Of a stretch of DNA of 64,000 nucleotides, positions 1 through 7,086 are shown piece by piece (the stretch's first letter is position 1; every line of letters begins with the position of its first letter). Under the pieces are notes generated by a model. The model did not search any database and was not told the DNA's origin. It worked only from the letters and a program-made list of their open reading frames with translations. The DNA is taken from NCBI RefSeq assembly GCF_000743705.1, contig NZ_JQEZ01000006.1, forward strand, positions 4,547 to 68,546, given 5' to 3'. A program made the position numbers and the translations under genes. The DNA comes from Ruegeria halocynthiae (lineage in GTDB: Bacteria > Pseudomonadota > Alphaproteobacteria > Rhodobacterales > Rhodobacteraceae).

Positions 1-1002
1 AACATTGTCAGTGTGGAGACCTTCTATGGCGCTGATCTGAGCGGTGACGAACAAGTCGGATTTACCCCGGTCAGCATTGAATCTAACGGGTCCACGACGC
101 TCAAGTCGTCGGATGCAGGGACTTATGTGATCAACGACAGCATCACCCTGACCCGGGACGGGGCGCCAGTCGGGCTTGACAGCCAGTCGGGATGGCGGGC
201 CATTCAGGTCGAGGCGTCTGGCGATGGCTTCAGGGTGCTGTGGCAACATACCAACGGCGATTTTGCCGAATGGGTCACCAATGCCGCGGGCGAGTTGGTC
301 AGCCACAATGGCGTCGGCAACATTATCGATGTTGAGAGCTTTTATGGCGCGGACCTCAATAACGACACCCATACCGGGCATTTCACGACCGATATTGAAT
401 CCGCTGGTGCCACGTCCCTGTCGTCGTCCAGTCAGGGTGCCTATCTGATCAACGGCAGCATCACCCTGACCCGGGGCGGTGCGCCAATCGGACCTGACAG
501 CCAGCCCGGATGGCAGGCCATTCAGGTCGAGGCATTAGGCGATGGTTTCAAGGTGCTGTGGCAAAACACCAGCGGTGTTTATGCCGAATGGGTCACCAAT
601 GCCGCGGGTGAGTTGGTCAGCCACAATGGCGTCAACGATGTCGCAGATGTCGAGAGCTTCTATGGCGCGGATATCGATGGCAGTGGCACCGTTGGGCATG
701 GGCTTGAGAAACTAAGCCAGCTTCCGCCCACCGCGAAAGTGGCGTCATCAGACGGGGACGGTCTGGTTGACGTCGGATGGGAAGAAACGGCAGACGTTCT
801 GGAGTTTGTTCCCAATATGACCGCCGAAAATGACCCTGACGCGTCTGACCTGTTTGGTTTGGGCCAGATCTCGGTTGCTGGTATTCCTGCCTTTGCCATT
901 CAGGTCGATCGTGCGTTGAGCGGAACTGCGGGCAACGCGGCAGAGGAAGAGACCCGCGTGACAATTGCAAACGTGCTGGAGGAAGACAGCTTCCTGCTCT
1001 GA
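1..1002 (+). CDS. Repeat-containing protein, C-terminal part (5' end outside window)
   Basis: The reading frame is open from the first base, so this is the last 333 codons of a longer gene; the GTG at 13 is internal, not a start. The visible part is two full 106-residue repeats (VE-FYGAD at nt 13, 331 and 649, exactly 318 bp apart) plus the start of a third. Each repeat contains blocks such as SITLTR-GAP and EWVTNAAGELVSHNG. A non-repetitive acidic tail of about 110 residues follows. No transmembrane segment or catalytic motif is visible. Long extracellular repeat proteins of marine alphaproteobacteria (adhesin-like, often type I secreted) have this style of architecture, so a secreted or surface role is inferred from style only. 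The family was not recognised. Confidence 0.7.
   Translation, partial: NIVSVETFYGADLSGDEQVGFTPVSIESNGSTTLKSSDAGTYVINDSITLTRDGAPVGLDSQSGWRAIQVEASGDGFRVLWQHTNGDFAEWVTNAAGELVSHNGVGNIIDVESFYGADLNNDTHTGHFTTDIESAGATSLSSSSQGAYLINGSITLTRGGAPIGPDSQPGWQAIQVEALGDGFKVLWQNTSGVYAEWVTNAAGELVSHNGVNDVADVESFYGADIDGSGTVGHGLEKLSQLPPTAKVASSDGDGLVDVGWEETADVLEFVPNMTAENDPDASDLFGLGQISVAGIPAFAIQVDRALSGTAGNAAEEETRVTIANVLEEDSFLL
13..690. repeat. Tandem 318-bp coding repeat
   Basis: Two full units (13-330 and 331-648) and the first part of a third (from 649). The period is exactly 318 bp, which keeps frame. Stretches such as gaatgggtcaccaatgccgc are identical between units, while other parts have diverged. The array probably continues to the left of the window. 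Confidence 0.85.
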
Positions 1003-1102
1003 CGCGGCTATTGCGTCAGGATTTACAGTCATGCAATCGCCCATCCGCCACAGCGCGGTTGGGCGACACAGGCCGGGGCGAACTGATTGCCTCAATCCCC
1101 TG

Positions 1103-2767
1103 TTACTGTTGGCTTGCGGACGGGCCGAAATTTTCGGTGTGGATATGCTCGGGCGAAATGCCCTGACTTTCTAGATCGGCCTGTACCTGGGCCATGAAAC
1201 CAATCGGCCCGCACAAAAAGTACTGCGCATCAACCGAGTGCTTCAGCCGCGACAGCAGCGGTCCGTTAACGCGGCCTGACGAGTCGTAGTCGCGCCCCAG
1301 CTTTTCCTGCGCGGTGGGCTGGCTGTAAGCCACGTGAACGGTTACGTCTGACCGTCTGGCCGCCAGTGCGCGAACTTCTTGCGCCATGGGATGGTGCTGA
1401 CCGTTCCGGGCGCTGTGGATGAACAGGACCGGGCGCGTGTCAGCCGTGTCCACAACCGCATTTAACATGCTCAGCAGTGGTGTGACGCCGATACCGGCAC
1501 TGATCAGCACCAAAGGGCGGGTGTCGCGGGTCAACACAAAATCCCCCGACGGTCGACGGCTGTTCAGGATCGCCCCCGGTTCCAGATGATCCTGCAGAAA
1601 CTGCGATGCGGTGCCTTGCGGTTCACGCTTGACCGAGATTCGATAGCGTTGGTCATTTGGCCCGTTGGACAAGGAATAGGTGCGGCGAACGGGCGTGCTG
1701 GCCCCCGGGATTTCCAGTTCAATCGGCAAATGCTGGCCCGGTTCAAACCGGGGCAGAGGACCGCCATCGCGCGCTTCAAACACAAAGGATGTGACATCGG
1801 CGCTTTCGGGTGCCTTTTCGACCAACCGAAGCGATCGAACCGATTTGGCATCAGAGCTCCACCTGAGACCCACGGCCGAGCGCGTTTCGATGACCTCGTC
1901 GATTTCCAATGTCACCAGATGCCGCGCGCCCGGGAAATTCGCCACTTCGTCGCTGTCCCAGTCGATTGATGCGGTGCCGGTCAACTGAAGAACGCTGCCA
2001 GTTTCGAAGTCGACAAAAAGGTATCCGGCCCTTGGGTCAAGCAGCAGATTGCCGACCGTATTGAAATGGTTGTTGCCAGCGTAGTCGGGAAAACGCACGC
2101 GCCTGTCGTCCAGTACCTGCACGAAACCTCGTTCGCCTCCGCGGTGGGATGCGTCCAATCCGTATGTCGGGCTTTCGCCCTCGTCGCGGAAACCGCTTGC
2201 GATAAAGAAGGTGTCGGCGGATGAAATCCAGCTGGTTTGATGCGCCGCCAGACCCCGGCTGCGGGTCGTCGGGCCGGGGGCAGTGCTCTCTGCCCGGTAG
2301 ACCTCGCGTTCATGTATGTATTGGGGGCAGTTGCCAAAGGTCTGATCGACGTGAAAGTCGAAGCCCGAGGCCGAGACTTTTCCCGCGCGGCCGTTGGCCC
2401 GGTTGCGTCTTCGGGTTGCCAGTTGGATGCCAAGAATGCCGATATCGCTGTCCGGGGTTATGGCATTGTGCAGGGCATCGCCCGGCCCCGGCAGCGCAGC
2501 GATGGACAGCGTTCTAGTGTTCGGCGCAGTCACAAACCCATCGGGCCCATCCAGCAAGGTTACCCAGGGCCGCCCCGCATCATCGCGGGCCGCGATCACC
2601 AGAAACGGCAGCGAAGTGTGAAAATCACTGTGCTGTTCGGGCAGATGATCGCGCACAACCTTGCGGGCCCAGTCCTCGATATCGCGGACGCCCATGCGCG
2701 CTTGGGCGATGTGTTCGCCCCGATGAAACGGCGAGGCATCGTTATCCTGTGGATTTTTCTGAGACAT
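1103..2767 (-). CDS. PNPOx-like / ferredoxin-reductase-type FAD-NAD(P) fusion oxidoreductase
   Basis: A 554-residue two-part protein. Residues about 30-290 form a pyridoxamine-phosphate-oxidase-like split barrel (flavin or substrate domain; FPDYAGNNHFNTVGN is typical). Residues about 315-550 form a ferredoxin-NADP reductase module with the FAD motif RRTYSLSNGP (about 371-380), the nucleotide motif ISAGIGVTPLL (about 422-432) and the C-terminal CGPIGFM. No [2Fe-2S] ferredoxin domain follows, so it is not a standard class IA/IB Rieske reductase. The ATG at 2767 was chosen because the upstream extension is Pro/Arg-rich and covers the neighbouring gene's end. It lies 79 bp downstream of the GST gene on the same strand, probably in one operon. 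Substrate unknown; the architecture is seen in many proteobacteria. Confidence 0.85.
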   Translation of the reverse strand: MSQKNPQDNDASPFHRGEHIAQARMGVRDIEDWARKVVRDHLPEQHSDFHTSLPFLVIAARDDAGRPWVTLLDGPDGFVTAPNTRTLSIAALPGPGDALHNAITPDSDIGILGIQLATRRRNRANGRAGKVSASGFDFHVDQTFGNCPQYIHEREVYRAESTAPGPTTRSRGLAAHQTSWISSADTFFIASGFRDEGESPTYGLDASHRGGERGFVQVLDDRRVRFPDYAGNNHFNTVGNLLLDPRAGYLFVDFETGSVLQLTGTASIDWDSDEVANFPGARHLVTLEIDEVIETRSAVGLRWSSDAKSVRSLRLVEKAPESADVTSFVFEARDGGPLPRFEPGQHLPIELEIPGASTPVRRTYSLSNGPNDQRYRISVKREPQGTASQFLQDHLEPGAILNSRRPSGDFVLTRDTRPLVLISAGIGVTPLLSMLNAVVDTADTRPVLFIHSARNGQHHPMAQEVRALAARRSDVTVHVAYSQPTAQEKLGRDYDSSGRVNGPLLSRLKHSVDAQYFLCGPIGFMAQVQADLESQGISPEHIHTENFGPSASQQ

Positions 2768-2846
2768 GCGGTTTCTCCTGCGCGTGGGCGGCCGGTTGCG
2801 GGGCTGTAGATCTGTGCCCGGCCATGGGGCCGGGTGCGGTGTGCAA

Positions 2847-3467
2847 TCAGGCGGCCAGACCAACCTTGGTGCTTGGCATTGCTTCAAACCCCGGCAGGGC
2901 TTCGATCCGGCCAAGCAGGGCGCGGATGTTGGGATAACCCTCAAGCGAGACATTCCCCTCGGGCGCATGGGCTGTGTAGCTGTATATCGCAACATCGGCG
3001 ATGGTGGGGGCGGTGCCAACCAGCCAATCGCGCCCGTCAAGGTGCGCCTCAAGCCGATCAAAGGCGATTTTGGCGATGGATTTGGCGCGGTCGGCGTCCA
3101 ATTGCGCCCCAAAGACCGTCACAAGGCGCGCCGCAGCCGGGCCATGGGCGATGTCGCCGGCAGCCAGCGACAGGAACTTTTGAACCTCGGCTTCGTGGAC
3201 CGGGTCGGTCGGCAGCCAATCGGGCGCGTATTTGCGGGCGAGATAGACCAGAATGGCGTTTGAATCCGCGATGGTGGTGTCGCCGTCCTGAATGACCGGC
3301 ACTTGCCCGGTCGGGTTCAACGACAGAAAGGGCGGTTTCTTGTGTTCTCCCACCATCAGATCGACATCCACCAGTTCATGGTCGATGCCGCTCAGCTTGG
3401 CAAACAGCTCAACCCGATGGCAGTGGCCGGACAGTGCATAGCGATGAATACGGACGGAATTTGGCAT
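2847..3467 (-). CDS. Glutathione S-transferase
   Basis: A 206-residue soluble GST. The N-terminal thioredoxin-like domain carries the glutathione-site signature NPTGQVPVIQDGD-TIADSNAIL (about residues 50-72). The C-terminal helical domain includes the APTIADVAIYSY helix typical of the family. The ATG at 3467 is preceded by AAGGGA at good spacing; the upstream extension overlaps the intergenic promoter region and was rejected. It is first in a leftward pair with the flavin oxidoreductase and divergent from a LysR regulator that may control it. Probable role: conjugation or detoxification of an electrophile reduced or formed by the partner enzyme (inference). Confidence 0.88.
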   Translation of the reverse strand: MPNSVRIHRYALSGHCHRVELFAKLSGIDHELVDVDLMVGEHKKPPFLSLNPTGQVPVIQDGDTTIADSNAILVYLARKYAPDWLPTDPVHEAEVQKFLSLAAGDIAHGPAAARLVTVFGAQLDADRAKSIAKIAFDRLEAHLDGRDWLVGTAPTIADVAIYSYTAHAPEGNVSLEGYPNIRALLGRIEALPGFEAMPSTKVGLAA

Positions 3468-3550
3468 GGCTGGTTCCCTTTTGTGGGTTTCGGAAAGCAC
3501 ACCGATGCGGGCCACCGGTGGTGTCTGGCCCAAACATGCCAAATGCACAG

Positions 3551-3603
3551 ATCATTTATAATCCCACAAATCATTCAGTAACTGTGAACATAATGGTTAT
3601 AAT
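3551..3603. promoter_or_regulatory. AT-rich divergent promoter region of GST and lysR
   Basis: The 171-bp gap between the divergent genes is distinctly AT-rich. On the + strand TATAAT occurs at 3598-3603, about 36 bp before the lysR TTG start, a plausible -10 hexamer. TATAAA occurs on the - strand within 3555-3562, facing the GST gene. The -35 elements are weak. LysR regulators usually bind such a shared interval. Confidence 0.4.
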
Positions 3604-3638
3604 GAAATGCACCCCGGCCCAACAAAAGGAGCCCGACC

Positions 3639-4559
3639 TTGGACACGATTGATACGATGCGCGCCTTTCTGGCCGTCGCGCAGGAGGGGTCGTTCACTGC
3701 GGCGGGAAAACGCCTTGGCCTATCTACCCGGTTGGTCAGCAAATATGTCGCCCAGTTAGAAAGCAAACTAGCAACCCAGCTTTTCAACCGAACCACGCGC
3801 AGTGTTGCATTGACGGATGTCGGCCTTGCATACCTTGAGCGTTGTCGTCCGATTGTCGAGCAGCTCGACGAGCTTGAGGATCTGGTTCAGGAAAGACAAT
3901 CGGCGCTGGCCGGGTTGATCCGGATCACTGCTCCGACCGGGTTCGGCAGCAACAACCTGGCCCGGGCGCTGGCGCCGTTCCTGCAGGCGCATCAGAACGT
4001 GGATATCGACCTCAAGCTTTCGGATGCCAGAGTTGCCCTGGTGGAAGATGGGATTGATATGGCGATCAGAATTGGTGTGCTCAGGGATTCGACGCTGATT
4101 GCGCGCAAACTGGCGGATATGCCGCTTATCGTCTGCGCGTCACCTGATTATCTGGCCGCGCACGGACGCCCCCGTGACCCGGCGGCGCTTGCCACGCACA
4201 ATTGCCTGATCGACGAAAACCCTGCCGACGCAACCGCCTGGAGGTTCCTGTCCGGGGCGCGGGAATTTGTGGTCAAAGTGTCTGGGGCCTTCCATGCCAA
4301 CGCTCCGGCAGCAATTGCGAACATGGCGATCGCGGGTGTGGGCATTGGGCGCTGCCCGTATTACGCCGTCGCCCACAGTTTGGAAAATGGCAGCCTTGAA
4401 CAGCTTTTTCCGGATTATGATACAGAGAAATTCGGCCTTTATGCGCTGTACCCGCCCAATCGCCATCTGACCGCGCGGGTACGTGCGTTGATTGATCATC
4501 TGGCGAAACATTTCACCTCGGGTTCCAGTCCGACAGGGCCGCAGACCCGCAGATCGTGA
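3639..4559 (+). CDS. LysR-family transcriptional regulator
   Basis: A 306-residue regulator. Residues 1-60 hold the winged helix-turn-helix (FLAVAQEGSFTAAGKRLGLS, then LFNRTTRSVALTDVG). Residues about 90-290 form the periplasmic-binding-like effector domain. The start is TTG at 3639, supported by AAAGGAG at 3626-3632 with 7-base spacing; an internal ATG at 3657 would cut into the DNA-binding helix. The C-terminal region resembles the CrgA/AaeR-like group of LysR proteins. The gene is divergent from the GST/oxidoreductase pair, the classical arrangement for autoregulation and control of the neighbour. Confidence 0.92.
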   Translation: MDTIDTMRAFLAVAQEGSFTAAGKRLGLSTRLVSKYVAQLESKLATQLFNRTTRSVALTDVGLAYLERCRPIVEQLDELEDLVQERQSALAGLIRITAPTGFGSNNLARALAPFLQAHQNVDIDLKLSDARVALVEDGIDMAIRIGVLRDSTLIARKLADMPLIVCASPDYLAAHGRPRDPAALATHNCLIDENPADATAWRFLSGAREFVVKVSGAFHANAPAAIANMAIAGVGIGRCPYYAVAHSLENGSLEQLFPDYDTEKFGLYALYPPNRHLTARVRALIDHLAKHFTSGSSPTGPQTRRS

Positions 4560-4573
4560 TGCGCGCCGTGATG

Positions 4574-4957
4574 TCAGGCGGCATCAAGAACCCGGCGGGC
4601 CACCCGAAAGCATTCAAGCGCCTGAGGCACACCGCAATAGATTCCGATTACATGAATGATGGCGCGGATTTCTTCGGCGGTCACACCGTTGTTGATCGCG
4701 CCCCGGCAGTGGATTTCCCATTCATGCATCTTCCCCAGCGCACCGATCATCGACAGGTTCATCATGGACCGCGTTTTTTCGTCAATCACATCGTCGCCCC
4801 AGCCAAACCCCCAGCACCAGGCGGTCATGGCTTCCTGAAAGGGGCGGGTGAAATCGTCCGCGGCCTCAAGGTTTTTCTCGACGTATTCGGCGCCAAGGGT
4901 GCTTTTGCGTTGCTCAAGCCCTTTCAGGAAAAGGTCTTCGTCGAAAATATCCGCCAT
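4574..4957 (-). CDS. Carboxymuconolactone decarboxylase family protein
   Basis: 127 residues, the usual length for single-domain CMD proteins. It keeps the PcaC-like layout with a W-G-W-D-D stretch, RSMMNLSMIGALGK and the C-terminal AIIHVIGIYCGVPQALEC helix. The AhpD-type Cys-x-x-Cys pair is absent, so a peroxidase-like redox role is unlikely and a decarboxylase or isomerase role, as in 4-carboxymuconolactone decarboxylase, is more plausible. The ATG at 4957 has GGAGG six bases upstream. It lies downstream of, and co-directional with, the Rieske oxygenase (88-bp gap), suggesting shared expression. No other beta-ketoadipate gene is nearby, so the classical PcaC role is doubtful here. Confidence 0.85.
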   Translation of the reverse strand: MADIFDEDLFLKGLEQRKSTLGAEYVEKNLEAADDFTRPFQEAMTAWCWGFGWGDDVIDEKTRSMMNLSMIGALGKMHEWEIHCRGAINNGVTAEEIRAIIHVIGIYCGVPQALECFRVARRVLDAA

Positions 4958-5045
4958 GTGAGGCCTCCGGTTGTTCAGCGCGTTTTATGATATCTGACTG
5001 TGGGTAATGAGTATCTGCCAAATGTCCATGTGCGGCTGGCGGGTA

Positions 5046-6134
5046 TCACTCGACCCCCTCACGCATCCATTGTTGCAGCCGGGCAATCGAATGTTCCGAC
5101 ATGACGCCGCAACCGGGGTCCAGCACCAGCGGCCCGGGGCGGTAGCCGCGGGATTTCAGGCCGCGATGGACGCTTTCGACCAGGCGGATATCCTCCTCGA
5201 CCGTGGTTTCGCGGTCCTGCACGGCCAGTTGCCGGATCACCGCGCTTTCCGACCCGCCTTCGGTGTACCAGCCACGCCAGACGGTGCAGTGATCGGCATC
5301 AACCGCGCGCCAGTGATAGGTGTTCAGCACATTGCCCGGGTAGCATTGGAACGAGAACATCGGCCACAGAAACCACGACTGGTAATCGCCCGCGTGCGGC
5401 ACCGACAGATCAACGGGATAGGTCATCTTGTCGAGGCTTTGGCATTCGGTCGTATGGCGCAACACGTATCCGCCGCCTGCGTCGGGTTGAATGTCATAGG
5501 TCTCGGGCTTGACGACACCTTCGGCAAAGGTCTGATGGTTGAGAGGGCAATGATAGCATTCCGAGTAATTCTCGATACTGACCTTCCAGTTGCAGTTTTC
5601 CGGAATCTCGACCCATTCCAGCGGTTCCAGATCGTCGATATGCGGGACAAAGGCGCGGATTTCTTCGCGCACGCCGGGGAACCAGTCGTCCATGGGCGCG
5701 GCGTTGTCGTCGAGATTGACGAAGATGAAACCGTTGAACACCTCGGTGCGCACGGATGTCAGGCAGATCGCGCTGCGGTCAAAACCGGGAACAGATTTGA
5801 TGTTTGGCCCGGCGCGCAACTGACCCGACAATTCATAGGTCCAGGCGTGATAGGGGCAAACAACGACACGGGTGTTGCCTGCGCCACTGACCATCTCATG
5901 CGCGCGGTGCTGGCAGACGTTGTAAAAGGTGCGAATTTCGCCGTCGCGGCCTCGGATACAGAACAGGTTTTGCCCCGCGATCTCAAAGGCGAAGTAATCA
6001 CCTGTTTCCCGCACCTGCGCGACATGACCGGCAAATTGCCATGTCCGTGCCAGAAGCCCCTGCATTTCCTGCGCGAATATCGCGGGATCGGTATAGTACC
6101 GCGCGTCCAGTGAGTGGGTCAGGGGTGCGTTCAT
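5046..6134 (-). CDS. Rieske non-haem iron oxygenase, alpha subunit (betaine demethylase-like)
   Basis: 362 residues. The Rieske [2Fe-2S] ligands are Cys74-x-His76 and Cys93-x-x-His96 (CQHRAH, CPYHAW). The mononuclear iron site is His195 and His200 (NYSECYHCPLNH) with Asp315 (EEDIRLVE) as probable third ligand. Length and motifs fit the quaternary-amine branch (glycine betaine, stachydrine and carnitine oxygenases), which removes a methyl or headgroup oxidatively. The start ATG at 6134 overlaps the stop of the upstream RpiR gene by 4 bases and is preceded by GGAGGAG. The reductase partner is not in this window as a standard FAD/NAD/[2Fe-2S] protein. Together with the divergent DMGDH-like flavoprotein, the context points to stepwise N-demethylation (inference). 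Confidence 0.85.
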   Translation of the reverse strand: MNAPLTHSLDARYYTDPAIFAQEMQGLLARTWQFAGHVAQVRETGDYFAFEIAGQNLFCIRGRDGEIRTFYNVCQHRAHEMVSGAGNTRVVVCPYHAWTYELSGQLRAGPNIKSVPGFDRSAICLTSVRTEVFNGFIFVNLDDNAAPMDDWFPGVREEIRAFVPHIDDLEPLEWVEIPENCNWKVSIENYSECYHCPLNHQTFAEGVVKPETYDIQPDAGGGYVLRHTTECQSLDKMTYPVDLSVPHAGDYQSWFLWPMFSFQCYPGNVLNTYHWRAVDADHCTVWRGWYTEGGSESAVIRQLAVQDRETTVEEDIRLVESVHRGLKSRGYRPGPLVLDPGCGVMSEHSIARLQQWMREGVE

Positions 6135-7018
6135 ACAGGCTCCTCCGCGTAAAGACCAAGCTGGTGGCGGCGACGATGAAACCGTTCGACCCGCTCGACG
6201 ATTTCGTCGCTGGAGACGGCGACCACGAAGGACAGCAGTGTTTCCAGCAGCGCGATGGTCGAGACGGAGGACGGAAAGAATTGCGGCGTGTCGGCCGCAA
6301 CGACAAAGCCGTGCTGCGCGTTCAGGATCACAGGGCTGGCGGGGCTGTCGGAAATGCCGATCACGGTCAGCCCCTGTTGACGCGCCAGCTTGATCGCCTC
6401 AATCACCTCAGTCCGGTAGGGGTGGCAGGTGATCGCGATCAGCACGTCCTGCTCATCGGCCCAGGCCAGATCGTCCACCGGGGTCGAGCCGGGGCGGGGG
6501 ATGGCATGGAACTGCTTCATCCCCGTCGAGGCCAGATAGGTAAAGTTGCGCGCGTTCGAGTTGTTGACGCCCACACCCAGTGTGAAAATCTGGCGGCAGT
6601 TCCAGATATCTTCGGCAGCAGCCTTCAGGTGGTTCGCATCAATCCCGGCAAAGGTGTCTTCGATATTGCGGATCGCGGCGCCGATCATGTCGGCATAAAG
6701 CCCGCCCAACTCGCCCGATTTGCCAATGGTCTGCAACCAGCGGGCGCGATCGGGGAACGAAACAGTGCCTTGCCGAATCGCGTCGCGGAACGGGGCGCGG
6801 AAATCCTCATACCCCTCAAAACCCACCTGCCGGGCCATTCTGACAAAGGTGTTGGGTTTGACATTGGCGGCCTCGGCAATCTCACGCACGGTTGAAACGC
6901 CAACGTCTGTTGGGTTTTCCAGCACGTAACGCGCGGCCTTCTGCGCCTCGGGCGTCAGGGCGTCCCATTCTTCGGACAGGCGGCCGAGAACGATTGATGA
7001 TACATTTGTGTCATTCAT
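6131..7018 (-). CDS. RpiR-family transcriptional regulator (HTH + SIS domain)
   Basis: 295 residues. Residues about 10-85 form the RpiR helix-turn-helix (STVREIAEAANVKPNTFVRMARQVGF). Residues about 130-270 form a SIS domain (IFTLGVGVNNSNA; DVLIAITCHPYRTEVIEAI; GLTVIGISDSPASP), normally a phosphosugar sensor. It is translationally coupled to the Rieske gene and diverges from the long catabolic operon beginning at 7087, so it is the best candidate regulator for both arms. The ATG at 7018 sits inside a region with an ACATTTGT/ACAAATGT inverted pair, consistent with autoregulation. Confidence 0.9.
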   Translation of the reverse strand: MNDTNVSSIVLGRLSEEWDALTPEAQKAARYVLENPTDVGVSTVREIAEAANVKPNTFVRMARQVGFEGYEDFRAPFRDAIRQGTVSFPDRARWLQTIGKSGELGGLYADMIGAAIRNIEDTFAGIDANHLKAAAEDIWNCRQIFTLGVGVNNSNARNFTYLASTGMKQFHAIPRPGSTPVDDLAWADEQDVLIAITCHPYRTEVIEAIKLARQQGLTVIGISDSPASPVILNAQHGFVVAADTPQFFPSSVSTIALLETLLSFVVAVSSDEIVERVERFHRRRHQLGLYAEEPV

Positions 7019-7039
7019 GATTGACGATGGTACAAATGT
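7002..7039. promoter_or_regulatory. Candidate operator, inverted repeat between rpiR-like gene and catabolic operon
   Basis: ACATTTGT at 7002-7009 and its exact reverse complement ACAAATGT at 7032-7039, each preceded by T and followed by G. They are 30 bp centre to centre, about three helical turns. The pair spans the first codons of the RpiR-like gene and the short divergent intergenic region, so an occupying protein could control both directions. Binding is inferred. Confidence 0.45.
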
Positions 7040-7086
7040 GGAATTAGCCTGTCGAGCAGAAAAGCGACTCGGGAAGAGGAAAAATC

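Noticed and set aside
1103..2767. Flavin fusion protein as the Rieske oxygenase reductase
   Set aside because: No [2Fe-2S] ferredoxin domain, and it is in another operon with its own LysR regulator.
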